A stretch of DNA of 63,486 nt from Comamonadaceae bacterium (GCA_947450695.1 CANFWV010000012.1:1-63486); one strand, 5' to 3'. Positions 43,657 to 53,139 are shown, counted from the first letter of the stretch. A program made the numbers and translations. Notes: a model not told the origin generated them from the letters alone.

Positions 43657-44478
43657 ATGAGCGTACTGACGGAAAGAAAGATCGACGCGCACTGCCATGT
43701 GCTGGACCCAGCCCGGTTTCCTTACGGCGCTGACGTGGCGTATCGCCCGGCCGGTCAAGAAATGGGGGACGCGCGTTACTTCAAGGAAGTGATGGCTTGT
43801 TATGCGGTCGAGCATGCGCTGTTGGTCGGGCCGAACTCTGGTTACGGGACAGACAACCGCTGCCTGTTGGACGCCATCCAAAACGGCGCGGGAAAGTTCA
43901 AGGGCATTGCCGTGGTGCCCAACGACTGCCCAATGGACCGCTTGGTCGAGCTCAAGTCAAAAGGCGTCATTGGCTTGGCTTTTAATCCCTCGCTGCATGG
44001 CTTTGACCATTACGCGGACATTGAACCTTTGTTGCAGCGCTTGAAAACGCTAGGTCTCTGGGCACAGTTTCAAGTTGAAAACGACCAGTTGGTTCAGTTC
44101 ATGCCGATGCTCAAGCGTGTCGACGGCAAGTTGATGTTTGACCATTGCGGACGCCCTGCTGTCGCTGCTCAAACACACCAAGCTGGTTTCCAGTCTTTGT
44201 TGGCGCTCGGGCGCGAAGGCCGTGCCGTGGTGAAAATGTCGGGCTATGCGAAATTCTCAACGGCAGGATTTCCGTTCCCCGATGTACGCCCTTTTTTGGA
44301 TGAACTGGTTCAAAATTTCGGCACCCAACAATGCGTCTGGGCCTCTGACTGGCCCTACCTCAAAGCCCCATACCGTTTGGACTACGGCCCGATGCTGAAA
44401 GTCTTTGAAGGCCAATTTTCGACATCTGACCGAGAGGTCATGATGTGGTCAGCCCCGAAACATCACTTCGGCTTCTGA
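43657..44478 (+). CDS. Amidohydrolase family 2 metal-dependent hydrolase
   Basis: A 273-residue TIM-barrel hydrolase with the metal-binding start DAHCHVLDPARF, the mid motif LMFDHCGRP and the C-terminal VWASDWPYLK. Relatives include 2-pyrone-4,6-dicarboxylate hydrolase and related lactonases or decarboxylases. Start is 10 bases after the AroE-like gene. The substrate cannot be told from the sequence alone. Confidence 0.85.
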   Translation: MSVLTERKIDAHCHVLDPARFPYGADVAYRPAGQEMGDARYFKEVMACYAVEHALLVGPNSGYGTDNRCLLDAIQNGAGKFKGIAVVPNDCPMDRLVELKSKGVIGLAFNPSLHGFDHYADIEPLLQRLKTLGLWAQFQVENDQLVQFMPMLKRVDGKLMFDHCGRPAVAAQTHQAGFQSLLALGREGRAVVKMSGYAKFSTAGFPFPDVRPFLDELVQNFGTQQCVWASDWPYLKAPYRLDYGPMLKVFEGQFSTSDREVMMWSAPKHHFGF

Positions 44479-44482
44479 TCCG

Positions 44483-45391
44483 TCAAACGTCCAGCCCAGC
44501 ACCGGAAAAAAGACTCACCATGCTCTGGCGCAACCAGATGTTGCCCGCATCTGCGTTAAAGCGTTCATGCCAATGCTGCTTGACTTTGTACGGGGGCAAC
44601 GGCACGGGAGGTTCGAGCAATTGAACCTTTTCCTGTGAGGCCAAGGCGATGCCCAACAACCGGGGCACGATGACCAGGAACTCAGTCTGCGCCACGATAC
44701 GGGCCACGCCCAAAAAGCTCGGCAAATGCAACACCACACGGCGCTCTAATTTGTGGCGGGCTAACACTTTGTCGACGATGGAGTGACCCGTACCCGACGC
44801 GGTCACCAAGATATGGCCTTCGGCCAAAAACGCGCGAGGCGTGAGCTTTGAACGGATACGAGGGTGGTCACTGGCGGCCAGGCAAACAAAATTTTGCGCA
44901 AACAGCGCCTGCTGGTAAAAGCCCGCTTCAAGATCTGGCGTGAAGCCAACGGCCAGGTCAATGTCGCCTGATTCAAGGCGACGGCGGCTGTCCTGAGATA
45001 TCTTGTCGGCTTTCAAGGTCAGACCTGGCGCGGACTGCTGCAGGTGGTTGATCAGCCGCGGCAGCAACACCATCTCGCTGATGTCGGTCATGCAAATGTG
45101 AAATTCCCGCTCTGCCTGCCGAGGCGAAAAGTCGCCGCCCTGCCCCCTGGCTTTTTCAATGTGCAGCAATGCTTCCAGCAGGTTGGGGTAAATGCTTTGC
45201 GCCTTGGGCGTTGGCTCCATACCGGCTGACGTTCGGGTGAACAGGCGGTCGTCAAAATGCCTTCGCAGTTTGCCCAGCATGATGCTGGCGCTGGCTTGCT
45301 CAATGCCCAAGCGCAGTGCAGCACGAGAGACGCTTTGCGTTTTGTAGACCTCGACAAAGACGCCGAGCCAGTCCAGATCAAGTTTGGCCAT
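44483..45391 (-). CDS. LysR-family transcriptional regulator
   Basis: A 302-residue LysR regulator with the N-terminal helix-turn-helix (VSRAALRLGIEQASASIMLG) and an effector-binding C-terminal domain. It diverges from the 3-hydroxybenzoate hydroxylase operon, which it probably controls with the substrate or an intermediate as inducer. The start codon is within the 105-base shared control region. Confidence 0.9.
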   Translation of the reverse strand: MAKLDLDWLGVFVEVYKTQSVSRAALRLGIEQASASIMLGKLRRHFDDRLFTRTSAGMEPTPKAQSIYPNLLEALLHIEKARGQGGDFSPRQAEREFHICMTDISEMVLLPRLINHLQQSAPGLTLKADKISQDSRRRLESGDIDLAVGFTPDLEAGFYQQALFAQNFVCLAASDHPRIRSKLTPRAFLAEGHILVTASGTGHSIVDKVLARHKLERRVVLHLPSFLGVARIVAQTEFLVIVPRLLGIALASQEKVQLLEPPVPLPPYKVKQHWHERFNADAGNIWLRQSMVSLFSGAGLDV

Positions 45392-45432
45392 ACACCACTA
45401 TATAAAAACGATATGTTGAGTATTCTATATAC

Positions 45433-45444
45433 GGCGTTGACGCC
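45433..45444. promoter_or_regulatory. Candidate LysR operator between the regulator and the hydroxylase operon
   Basis: GGCGTTGACGCC is an inverted repeat with 5-base arms, flanked by AT-rich sequence (TATATAC before, CATAG after), in the 105-base divergent control region. LysR sites commonly have such a form. No binding evidence. Confidence 0.4.
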
Positions 45445-45496
45445 ATAGTCTCTTGCAACGACATTGCTGGGTAGTTCAAATCATGAGGAGACTTCG

Positions 45497-46699
45497 ATGA
45501 GCATCCAACCCAAAAACGCGTTGCCGGTCCTGGTGGCGGGTGGCGGCATCGGCGGCCTGGCAGCGGCACTGGCCTTGACGCGCCAAGGCTTCAGCGTGAA
45601 AGTCTTGGAGCAAGCTTCGGCCTTGGGCGAAATTGGCGCAGGCTTGCAAGTGGGTCCCAACGGCTTTGCCGCTTTTGACGCCTTGGGCGTTGGCGAAATC
45701 GCCCGAAGCAAAGCGGTCTACACCGACTTCATGGTCATGCACGACGCGCTGGACGAATACCAAGTGGGCCACATCCCCACGGGCGAAGCCTTCCTCAAAC
45801 GCTTTGGCAACCCCTACGCCGTGATCCACCGCGCTGACGCGCACATGGCCTTGCTCGATGGGGCCATGGCCTCGGATCGCATTGAAATATCAACCGGGAC
45901 GCAGGTTCAGCGCGTCGAGCAAGACGACGACGGCGTGACTGTTTTTGACAGCAAAGGCGGCCAACACCGCGGCATCGCGTTGATCGGTGCAGACGGTGTC
46001 AAGTCAGCCGTGCGCCGCCAGTATGTGGGCGACGAAGCACGCGTGTCGGGGCATGTGGTTTACCGCGCTGTGGTCGACAAAAAAGACTTCCCGGTGGACC
46101 TGCAATGGAATGCGGCATCGATCTGGGTCGGCCCGAATTGCCACTTGGTGCATTACCCACTGCGTGGCGGCGAACAGTACAACGTGGTTGTCACCTTCCA
46201 CAGCCGCGACAAAGAAGAGTGGAGCGTGCGCATGGGCAGCCAGGAAGAAGTGCTGAGCTACTTTGACGGCATTTGCCCGAAGGCACGACAACTGATTGAG
46301 CTGCCCAAAGACTGGTCGCGCTGGGCCACCGCCGACCGCGAGCCCATCGGGCAGTGGAACTTTGGCCGCGTCACGCTGCTGGGCGATGCCGCCCACGCCA
46401 CGCTGCAGTACTTGGCACAAGGCGCCTGCATGGCCATGGAAGATGCCGTCACCTTGGGCGAAGCCCTGCGCGTCAACGACAACGACTTTGCCAAAGCGTT
46501 TGCACTTTACCAGCGCTGCCGCGTCGCCCGCACAGCCCGCATCGTTTTGTCGGCACGCGAGATGGGCCGCATCTTTCACGCCAAAGGCGTCGAGCGCCTG
46601 GTGCGCAACGACCTCTGGAAAAATCGCAGCCCCGAGCGTTTTTATGACGCCATGGAATGGCTCTACGGCTGGAATCTACAAAACTGCCTCACCGCTTAA
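45497..46699 (+). CDS. 3-Hydroxybenzoate 6-hydroxylase-like FAD monooxygenase
   Basis: A 400-residue class A flavoprotein monooxygenase. The FAD-binding motif AGGGIGGLAAALAL is at the N-terminus, the middle motif LIGADGVKSAVR follows, and the second FAD motif VTLLGDAAHATLQYLAQG is near residue 300. Overall it closely resembles 3-hydroxybenzoate 6-hydroxylases, which make gentisate with NADH and O2. The GGAGA six bases before the ATG at 45497 supports the start. The neighbouring gentisate dioxygenase strongly supports the assignment. Confidence 0.88.
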   Translation: MSIQPKNALPVLVAGGGIGGLAAALALTRQGFSVKVLEQASALGEIGAGLQVGPNGFAAFDALGVGEIARSKAVYTDFMVMHDALDEYQVGHIPTGEAFLKRFGNPYAVIHRADAHMALLDGAMASDRIEISTGTQVQRVEQDDDGVTVFDSKGGQHRGIALIGADGVKSAVRRQYVGDEARVSGHVVYRAVVDKKDFPVDLQWNAASIWVGPNCHLVHYPLRGGEQYNVVVTFHSRDKEEWSVRMGSQEEVLSYFDGICPKARQLIELPKDWSRWATADREPIGQWNFGRVTLLGDAAHATLQYLAQGACMAMEDAVTLGEALRVNDNDFAKAFALYQRCRVARTARIVLSAREMGRIFHAKGVERLVRNDLWKNRSPERFYDAMEWLYGWNLQNCLTA

Positions 46700-46736
46700 T
46701 CAACATTCAACAACTCTCTTAACGACACCGATCAAC

Positions 46737-47759
46737 ATGACCACTTTTAAACAAGCTCTGCGCCCCAAAGCCACATGGGCAGCCACCACCTTCGCCGCCT
46801 TGTTGGCCACTTTTTTGACTTCTTTGTGCGTGCCAGCCCTGGCACAACCCGCCAGCAACTTCCCCACAAAACCCGTCACCATCGTCACCGCTTTTGCGGC
46901 AGGCAGCGGCCCGGATGCCGTCTTGCGGCAACTCTCTGAAAAACTGTCCAAGCTGTGGAATCAGCCGGTCCTCATCAACAACAAACCCGGCGGTGGTGGT
47001 TTCATCGCCATTGAGGCGACCCAACGCGCTGCGGCCGATGGCTACACCTTGATCCAGCTCGACAGCGAACACTTGGCCGCATTGCCGCATCTGTACAAAT
47101 CCAAAGGCTATGTGACGCTGAACAACTTTGACCCTGTCGCCCCGCTGTTCCGAACGCCGTTTCTTGTTGCCGTGGCCACCGACTCCAAGTGGCAGAACAT
47201 GAAGGACTTGATCAATGCCGCCAAAGTCGCACCCAACGCCGTGAGCTATGGCTCTTGGGGTGTCGGCAGCCCCGGTCACTTGGGTGGTGAGCACTTAGCC
47301 TTGTTGAGCAATACCGAGATGACCCACGTGGCATTTCGCGAAGTCTCGCAACTCTTCACCTCTGTGGGTGCCGGAGACGTTCAATGGAGCTTCGCCAGCT
47401 TGCCTTCCAGCCAAGGCATCTACAAAGCCGGCAAGCTGCGTTACATCGCCATCGCCGCGGCCAAACGAATCCCGCAAATGCCAGACGTCCCGACCGTGGG
47501 CGAAGCCGGTGGCCCAGCCGGTTTTGAAGTCAATTCATTCGTCTCTCTGCTGGCCCCCAAGGGCATCGCCAACGACGTCAAGGCCAAGATTCATGCCGAC
47601 GTGTTGAAGGTCCTGGCCGATCCAGAGGTGAAAGCCCGCTACAACACCTTTGCATTTGAGGCCATCAACTGGAGCCCCGAAGAGATGCGTAAGAATGCAG
47701 AGATCAAAAGCAAAATTTACGCTGAATTAGTCAAGCGCAAAAACATCAGCCTGGACTGA
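46737..47759 (+). CDS. Bug/TctC-family periplasmic binding protein in the gentisate operon
   Basis: A 340-residue binding protein of the tripartite tricarboxylate transporter type, with a Sec signal (TFLTSLCVPALAQPAS) and the family start FPTKPVTIVTAFAAGSGPDA. The start at 46737 matches the signal peptide; a longer frame upstream overlaps the hydroxylase and is not coding. No TctA/TctB membrane genes are nearby. It probably captures 3-hydroxybenzoate or a related acid, as inferred from position. Confidence 0.88.
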   Translation: MTTFKQALRPKATWAATTFAALLATFLTSLCVPALAQPASNFPTKPVTIVTAFAAGSGPDAVLRQLSEKLSKLWNQPVLINNKPGGGGFIAIEATQRAAADGYTLIQLDSEHLAALPHLYKSKGYVTLNNFDPVAPLFRTPFLVAVATDSKWQNMKDLINAAKVAPNAVSYGSWGVGSPGHLGGEHLALLSNTEMTHVAFREVSQLFTSVGAGDVQWSFASLPSSQGIYKAGKLRYIAIAAAKRIPQMPDVPTVGEAGGPAGFEVNSFVSLLAPKGIANDVKAKIHADVLKVLADPEVKARYNTFAFEAINWSPEEMRKNAEIKSKIYAELVKRKNISLD

Positions 47760-47766
47760 AAACACC

Positions 47767-48804
47767 ATGAACGAACTCGGACGCCTTGAAGACCTACCTA
47801 CCGACTATGTCGCTGCCCTCACAGCGCAAAACTTGGTGCCGCTGTGGCCCAACCTGCGCGGCGTGTTGCCGCCCGGCAAACCCACCCTCCACACCCGTGC
47901 CACGCACTGGCCGTATGCCGCAATCCGGCCCTTGCTGATCCAAGCCGGCGAACTCACACCCATCGAAAAAGCCGAGCGTCGCGTGCTGGTGCTGGCCAAC
48001 CCGGGCCACGGGCTTGACAAAATGCAGGCCAGTGCCGCCATGTACTTGGGCATGCAGTTGTTACTACCAGGTGAATGGGCGCCGGCACATCGTCACACGC
48101 CTAACGCGGTCCGCATGGTCGTCGAAGGTGAAGGCGCTTGGTCGACGGTTGACGGTGAGAAATGCCCAATGCTGCGCGGCGACTTGATCCTCACGCCGAC
48201 AGGCCTTTGGCACGAGCATGGCCATGACGGCACTGAGCCCGTGATCTGGCTCGACGTTCTTGACCTGCCGCTGGTCTATTACATGGAGGCGAGCTACCAC
48301 GTCAACAGTGGCCGCCAAGAGGTGACGCCAGGCAATTCAGAGCGTTCATACGCCCGTGGCGGCCTGCTGCCGACCCCTGTGTTTGAGCGTTCCAACAAGG
48401 CTTATCCGATGCTGCGCTACCCCTGGGCAGATGCGCGCGCGGCACTCGAGTCGCTCGCGGCCAACCTGCCCGAAGAGCAGGCCGTGCAAATCACGTATGC
48501 CAATCCGCAGACCGGTGCGCACGCCGAAAACATCTTGGGGTTTTATGCCCTGATGCTGCGTCCGGGCCAAACCCTGACGCTGCCGACACGCAGCCCTGCG
48601 ATGGTGTTCCACGTCATCGAAGGCAGCGCCCAGGTGCAAGTGGCAGAGCAGAGCTTTTTGTTGGCCGAGGCCGACACCTGCTGCGCCCCCGGCTACACGT
48701 CCGTGACCTTGCGCAACGCCTCCAGCAAACAACCCGCCTTCATCTTTATCGCTGACGAAACACCACTGCACCAGAAGCTCGGCGTCTACGAAACGCGTCC
48801 CTGA
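47767..48804 (+). CDS. Gentisate 1,2-dioxygenase
   Basis: A 345-residue two-cupin Fe(II) ring-cleavage dioxygenase. The first cupin has the metal site (PAHRHTPNAVRMVVEGEGAW and later GLWHEHGHDG); the second (PAMVFHVIEGSAQVQVAEQS) lacks the full ligand set, as usual. It opens gentisate to maleylpyruvate. It starts seven bases after the Bug gene. Confidence 0.92.
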   Translation: MNELGRLEDLPTDYVAALTAQNLVPLWPNLRGVLPPGKPTLHTRATHWPYAAIRPLLIQAGELTPIEKAERRVLVLANPGHGLDKMQASAAMYLGMQLLLPGEWAPAHRHTPNAVRMVVEGEGAWSTVDGEKCPMLRGDLILTPTGLWHEHGHDGTEPVIWLDVLDLPLVYYMEASYHVNSGRQEVTPGNSERSYARGGLLPTPVFERSNKAYPMLRYPWADARAALESLAANLPEEQAVQITYANPQTGAHAENILGFYALMLRPGQTLTLPTRSPAMVFHVIEGSAQVQVAEQSFLLAEADTCCAPGYTSVTLRNASSKQPAFIFIADETPLHQKLGVYETRP

Positions 48805-48841
48805 TTTTTCCTATTTTTTTTTACTACAGGCCACCAACACC

Positions 48842-49546
48842 ATGACCACCACCTACCTCTGGACACCGCCAGCCGTTCAATCTCTGCCCATCCGTGGCAA
48901 AACCGAACGCCTGCCGATCAACCGTATCTTCTGCGTCGGTCGCAACTACCACGCCCACGCGATCGAGATGGGCAAACCGGTCGACAAGTCAATTGAGCGT
49001 CCGTTCTACTTCAACAAGTCACCGCAAACCTTGGTTCAAAGTGGCGCCACCGTCGCCTACCCACCAGAAACAAGCAATTACCACTATGAGATGGAACTAG
49101 TCTTGGTCGTCGGTAAGCCAGGATTTCGGGTCAAAGCCGAAGACGCACACACCATCATTTACGGCTACGCCTGCGGTCTGGACATGACACGCCGTGACCT
49201 GCAACTTGTCGCCCGCGACAAAGGTCGCCCTTGGGATTTGGGCAAAGACTTTGAGCAGTCGTCGGTGGTCTCTGAAGTCGTCCCGATGCCTGGCGTGGTG
49301 ATTGAGAATGCCGCACTGGCGCTGACGGTGAACGGCCAGCCGCGCCAGAAGTCAGACTTGAACAAACTGATCTGGAACATCCGCGAGCAAATTGCAGACC
49401 TGTCGCTGTTCTACCACCTCGAACCCGGCGACCTGATCTTCACCGGCACACCCGAAGGCGTTGGCCCGGTCGTCGCGGGTGACCACATTGAAGGTTCGGT
49501 TGAAGGTGTTGGCAGCATTTCACTGACCATCAGCGCAGCAGAGTAA
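48842..49546 (+). CDS. Fumarylpyruvate hydrolase-like FAH-family protein
   Basis: A 234-residue FAH-fold hydrolase, with metal-ligand motif YHYEMELVLVVG and GYACGLDMTRRDLQ, then GDLIFTGTPEGVGPV. NagK-type fumarylpyruvate hydrolases look like this and split fumarylpyruvate to fumarate and pyruvate. It is the last gene of the gentisate operon. A maleylpyruvate isomerase gene is not present in the cluster, so it might instead act on maleylpyruvate directly, or the isomerase is elsewhere. Confidence 0.85.
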   Translation: MTTTYLWTPPAVQSLPIRGKTERLPINRIFCVGRNYHAHAIEMGKPVDKSIERPFYFNKSPQTLVQSGATVAYPPETSNYHYEMELVLVVGKPGFRVKAEDAHTIIYGYACGLDMTRRDLQLVARDKGRPWDLGKDFEQSSVVSEVVPMPGVVIENAALALTVNGQPRQKSDLNKLIWNIREQIADLSLFYHLEPGDLIFTGTPEGVGPVVAGDHIEGSVEGVGSISLTISAAE

Positions 49547-49570
49547 CTGAGCAGCCGGGTCTCACCCTCA

Positions 49571-49596
49571 AACGCCCTTTCGAGGGCGTTTTTTTT
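49571..49596 (+). terminator. Rho-independent terminator of the gentisate operon
   Basis: An 8-bp stem (AACGCCCT with AGGGCGTT) and a TTCG tetraloop are followed by a run of eight T that begins at the last two stem bases. It lies 24 bases after the FAH stop. It is the clearest terminator in the window. Confidence 0.93.
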
Positions 49597-49708
49597 GTCC
49601 TATTTATGGCTTGACGAATATCGGCGGGCGCCGTTGTTTGCCCCTTTGCAGTGATCGAATTCGCTACCGTCTCACTTTCATACTGGCCGGTACAATCATC
49701 TAAACAAA

Positions 49709-49720
49709 TAGATAATTAGA
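49709..49720 (+). promoter_or_regulatory. Shared 12-mer TAGATAATTAGA upstream of the PrpD-Bug operon
   Basis: The 12-mer sits 18 bases before the PrpD-family ATG and just after ATCTA (49699-49703), with which TAGAT forms an inverted pair. A TACAAT (49691-49696) could serve as a -10 box. The same 12-mer occurs in reverse at 55982-55993. A common regulator site is inferred. Two ACGAGAC repeats (49721-49727, 49732-49738) straddle the AAGGA ribosome site. Confidence 0.5.
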
Positions 49721-49738
49721 ACGAGACAAGGACGAGAC

Positions 49739-51163
49739 ATGACCGCCCCCTCTATCAGCAGACAGTTTGCACGCTGGGCCGCCGACCTCAAATACGAGGA
49801 TTTGCCCGCGCCCGTCATAGACAAGATCAAGGCCTTGCTGTTGCACGCATTGACCGGTGGCGTGCTGGGAGCCCACTCCGCGCATGCGCAAAGCATTGTT
49901 CGCTGGACCCTGGCAGAAGAAGGCAAGTCCGACGGCGCGACCGTGTTTCACACGACCCAAAAGGCCACCCGTATGGGCGCGGCATTTGCCAACTCAGAGC
50001 TCATTCACGCTTCCTTTCTGTTCGACTCTTACCGGATGTTGACCCACCCCGGCCCGGTGCTGATTCCTGCGGCCTTGGCGAACGCAGAGTTGGGTCATAA
50101 AAACGGCCAAGACTTGATCGTGGCGTTGGCTGTCGGCTACGAATTCGTGTGTCGACTGGCCGATGACTTCATTCCCAGTACCGCGGCCCGCGGGTTCCGT
50201 CCGGGACCGATTTTTTCAACCATGGGGGCCGCGCTGGTCAGCGGCAAATTATTAGACCTTGACGAAGATGGTCTGGTGGCCACTATTGCCTTGGCAGCCA
50301 ACTTTGCATCCGGCCTGAACGAAGGCCCGCGTGTGGGCGGCAACGAATTGCTGATTCACGAGCCTCAAGCTTCGCGCAATGGCGTGTTCGCCGGCATGAT
50401 GGCGCGCGAAGGCCACATCAAAGGGGCCGAGCATTCACTTGAAGGCGAGGCCGGATTCTTCAACGCTTTCACGGGTAGCAGCAAAGGCGAGCTGAGCTAC
50501 AGCTTCACAGGGCAAAAACAAGTTGACATGGCCTCCATCACGGCAGGGCTAGGGGCCGACTACAAACTGCTGACCTTCATGTTTCGCCTGTATCCGTGCG
50601 CCGGCTACAACCAGCCGGTGATCGACCTCATGCGTGAAATGAAAACCATCCACGGTTTTCACGCTGACGATATTGAAGAAATTCAAGTGTCGATGAACTG
50701 GATCGAAACGCTCTACCCCAGCCCGGCATTCCCACGCTTTTCTATATGGCAACTGCCCCGCGCGGGGGAAACCACGCATTACTTTGCCGCCTATGCAGCG
50801 GTCCATGGAGCGTTCCCTGTCGCCGGTGCGCCCCCCCCTGCGTCGGCCTCCCGCGAGCCCATGCGAGATCCTGCCGCCATGGCCTTCATGGGACGGGTCA
50901 AGCTGGTGCCGCAAAAAGAACGCCCCATGTTTTCGCCGGCCATCACGGTCATTCTTAAGAATGGCAAGCGACATGAGGGCGACTATTCGTACGACCGCAT
51001 GTCTTGGAATTTCAACCAACTGGCGAGCCAACTTCAAGCCTGCTCGCCCGGTTTTCCGACAGGTCAGGTCGGTTTGGATGCGCTGGTCAACGTCGTCCGG
51101 CAGGTCGAAGGTCTGCCATCCATGGACGCCATTTTTGAGCTTTTAAAGGAGTCATCAACATGA
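49739..51163 (+). CDS. MmgE/PrpD-family protein
   Basis: A 474-residue protein of the MmgE/PrpD family, which includes 2-methylcitrate dehydratase and related dehydratases and decarboxylases. The N-terminal helical domain has IDKIKALLLHALTGGVLGAH, with HASFLFDSYRML at the expected substrate site and GRVKLVPQ in the C-terminal domain. No signal peptide. The substrate is unknown; the prp operon genes (prpB, prpC) are not nearby. It overlaps the following Bug gene by four bases. Confidence 0.85.
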   Translation: MTAPSISRQFARWAADLKYEDLPAPVIDKIKALLLHALTGGVLGAHSAHAQSIVRWTLAEEGKSDGATVFHTTQKATRMGAAFANSELIHASFLFDSYRMLTHPGPVLIPAALANAELGHKNGQDLIVALAVGYEFVCRLADDFIPSTAARGFRPGPIFSTMGAALVSGKLLDLDEDGLVATIALAANFASGLNEGPRVGGNELLIHEPQASRNGVFAGMMAREGHIKGAEHSLEGEAGFFNAFTGSSKGELSYSFTGQKQVDMASITAGLGADYKLLTFMFRLYPCAGYNQPVIDLMREMKTIHGFHADDIEEIQVSMNWIETLYPSPAFPRFSIWQLPRAGETTHYFAAYAAVHGAFPVAGAPPPASASREPMRDPAAMAFMGRVKLVPQKERPMFSPAITVILKNGKRHEGDYSYDRMSWNFNQLASQLQACSPGFPTGQVGLDALVNVVRQVEGLPSMDAIFELLKESST

Positions 51164-52119
51164 AATTTTTGAGTCTTGCTTGCTTGGTCGTGTCCATGCT
51201 GTTTTCCGCCCCGTTGATGGCTCAGGGCTATCCTTCTAAACCCGTCAAGGTCATCGTGCCATACGCCCCCGGCGGAACCGGCGACATTTTGGCCAGGTTG
51301 ATCGCCCAAGAGCTCACCAAACAAACTGGTCAGAGTTTCGTGGTCGACAACCGCACCGGCGCAGGTGGACTCATCGGTTATGGCGCTGGCGCCAAAGCCG
51401 TTGGAGACGGCTACACCCTGGTGGCCATGGACTCGTCGTACACCATGTTTCCGGGCTTGCATGGCGACCGCTTGGACTGGAACATTGAAACCGACCTGAT
51501 TCCCATCAGCATGTATGCGCGGGCTGCATTTGCCTTGGCGGTCAACCCGGCGAAGAATTACAAAACAGCTGAAGACCTGATCAAAGTGGCCAAAGAGCGC
51601 CCAGGCGAGATCACCTTTGGCACCCCCGGCAATGGCACCCTTCACCACGTCTTCACCTCGCTGCTGCTGTCGACTACGGGCGTGCAAATGACCCACATCC
51701 CCTACCGTGGCGCGAGTGATGCACTGACCGCTGTGCTGGGCAACAACGTGGACTGGACTTTTGTCGCCATGCCCACCATCACAAGTCAACTCAGCAACCC
51801 GCGGTTACGCGTCATCGCGGTCACGTCGGAGCAGCGTTCGCCCCTGCTCCCCAATGTGCCCACCTTGCGTGAGTCTTCCATCCCCATGAGCGTGGCCAAT
51901 TGGTTCGGTCTCGGCGCACCCAAAGGCACCTCGCCTGACATCCAAGCCTTTCTGAACAAGCAAGTGGTGGACGCACTCAAGTCACCGGAGTTGGCCGCAC
52001 GCTTGAAGAGCATGGGCGCTGAAGCCGTCGGCAACAGCACGGCAGAGTTCGGTCAAATTTTCCGGGCTGACCTGAAACTCTGGACCAAAGTCATCAAGGA
52101 CGCGGGCATTAAAAACTGA
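51160..52119 (+). CDS. Bug/TctC-family periplasmic binding protein (with PrpD)
   Basis: A 319-residue binding protein with Sec signal (LVVSMLFSAPLMAQG) and the family motifs YPSKPVKVIVPYAPGGTGDI and QMTHIPYRGASDALTAVLGN. AAAGGAG precedes the ATG, which lies inside the end of the PrpD gene. It is likely to collect the substrate used by the PrpD-family enzyme (inference). It converges with the Ldh2 gene. Confidence 0.9.
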   Translation: MKFLSLACLVVSMLFSAPLMAQGYPSKPVKVIVPYAPGGTGDILARLIAQELTKQTGQSFVVDNRTGAGGLIGYGAGAKAVGDGYTLVAMDSSYTMFPGLHGDRLDWNIETDLIPISMYARAAFALAVNPAKNYKTAEDLIKVAKERPGEITFGTPGNGTLHHVFTSLLLSTTGVQMTHIPYRGASDALTAVLGNNVDWTFVAMPTITSQLSNPRLRVIAVTSEQRSPLLPNVPTLRESSIPMSVANWFGLGAPKGTSPDIQAFLNKQVVDALKSPELAARLKSMGAEAVGNSTAEFGQIFRADLKLWTKVIKDAGIKN

Positions 52120-52131
52120 ACCTTTGAACGA

Positions 52132-53139
52132 CTAAGCCGCACCCAGCGCCAACAAGCTCTCGTGGATGTGGCGGTCGATGGCAATGCCTGATTGGCTGTT
52201 GGCCTCAAAGTTTCGAAATGAATTCTCCGAGGGAATCCTGATCTCCTCTACCCCTGGCAAGCGGGGCGTTGCCTTGACTCGCGCAATCATTTCCGCCAGT
52301 GCCGCCTTGTACTCTTCCAGTGTGATCAGCAGGTCTGGCTTGAAGGCGATTAACAAGTAGCCGTAATCTTTGGCCGCGTTCAAATGCGAGCCCGCGAGAA
52401 TGCCAAATGCCTTCATTGCCATAGACAACGCAAACCCTTTGTGTCCGGCCAATGAAAGCATCGCGCCCATACGGGCCTCCTCTGGATCTCGAGTCGGCAG
52501 GCCATCACGGTCTATGGCCACGCCTTCAGGCAGCAATTCACCTCGACGTTTATAAAAACCCAACTCCGTGCCCATGAAGGCCGAGGTCCCCATGTCAACG
52601 ACCAGCGGGTTCGGGTCACCCGGAAAACCAAATGAGATCGGGTTGGTCCCCATTGATGCTTTCGCACCGCCATGTGGTGCCACCAAGCTGGCAGAACTGA
52701 CCGTGTGAATGGCCACCAAGCCGGCCCGCGCGATCTTCTCCATGTAGTAGGCGCCACGGCCACTCATCCAACTATTGGTCACCCCCACCAAGCCAAAACC
52801 GTGCGCCTGCGCCTTCTCGACCACCTTGTTCGTGGCATGAAAAAGCGTGACCATGCCGACATGGTTGCCGCCGTCAAACAAGGTTGACACCGATGTTTCC
52901 TTCAACACCTGCATGGGGTGAGTAGGTTGACGCGCCTTGGCTGATTCGGCGATTTCCAGAATCTTCGGCAAGCCCGAATATTCGTAGCCACAGAGTGCTG
53001 CGGCAACCAGGTGGTCGCTGACAATCCGTGCATTTTCATCGCTGTAGCCAATGCGCAGCAAGGTGGTCTGCGACAGTTGCCATGCGTCTTGAACGCTGAG
53101 GTGAACGCGATGATCTAGCGTGTGTGGCATCTCATTCAT
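52132..53139 (-). CDS. Ldh2-family malate/L-lactate/ureidoglycolate-type dehydrogenase
   Basis: A 335-residue NAD(P)-dependent dehydrogenase of the Ldh2/MDH2 family, not related to the usual lactate dehydrogenases. Family segments: GLVGVTNSWMSGRGAYYMEK, GTNPISFGFPGDPNPLVVDM and SLAGHKGFALSMAMKAFGIL. It oxidises a 2-hydroxy acid of unknown identity. It is the last gene of the minus-strand Bug-AtuA operon. Confidence 0.87.
   Translation of the reverse strand: MNEMPHTLDHRVHLSVQDAWQLSQTTLLRIGYSDENARIVSDHLVAAALCGYEYSGLPKILEIAESAKARQPTHPMQVLKETSVSTLFDGGNHVGMVTLFHATNKVVEKAQAHGFGLVGVTNSWMSGRGAYYMEKIARAGLVAIHTVSSASLVAPHGGAKASMGTNPISFGFPGDPNPLVVDMGTSAFMGTELGFYKRRGELLPEGVAIDRDGLPTRDPEEARMGAMLSLAGHKGFALSMAMKAFGILAGSHLNAAKDYGYLLIAFKPDLLITLEEYKAALAEMIARVKATPRLPGVEEIRIPSENSFRNFEANSQSGIAIDRHIHESLLALGAA

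Noticed and set aside
46296-46736. N-terminal extension of the Bug gene into the hydroxylase gene
   Set aside because: The extension overlaps well-conserved hydroxylase coding sequence, and the signal peptide begins at 46737.
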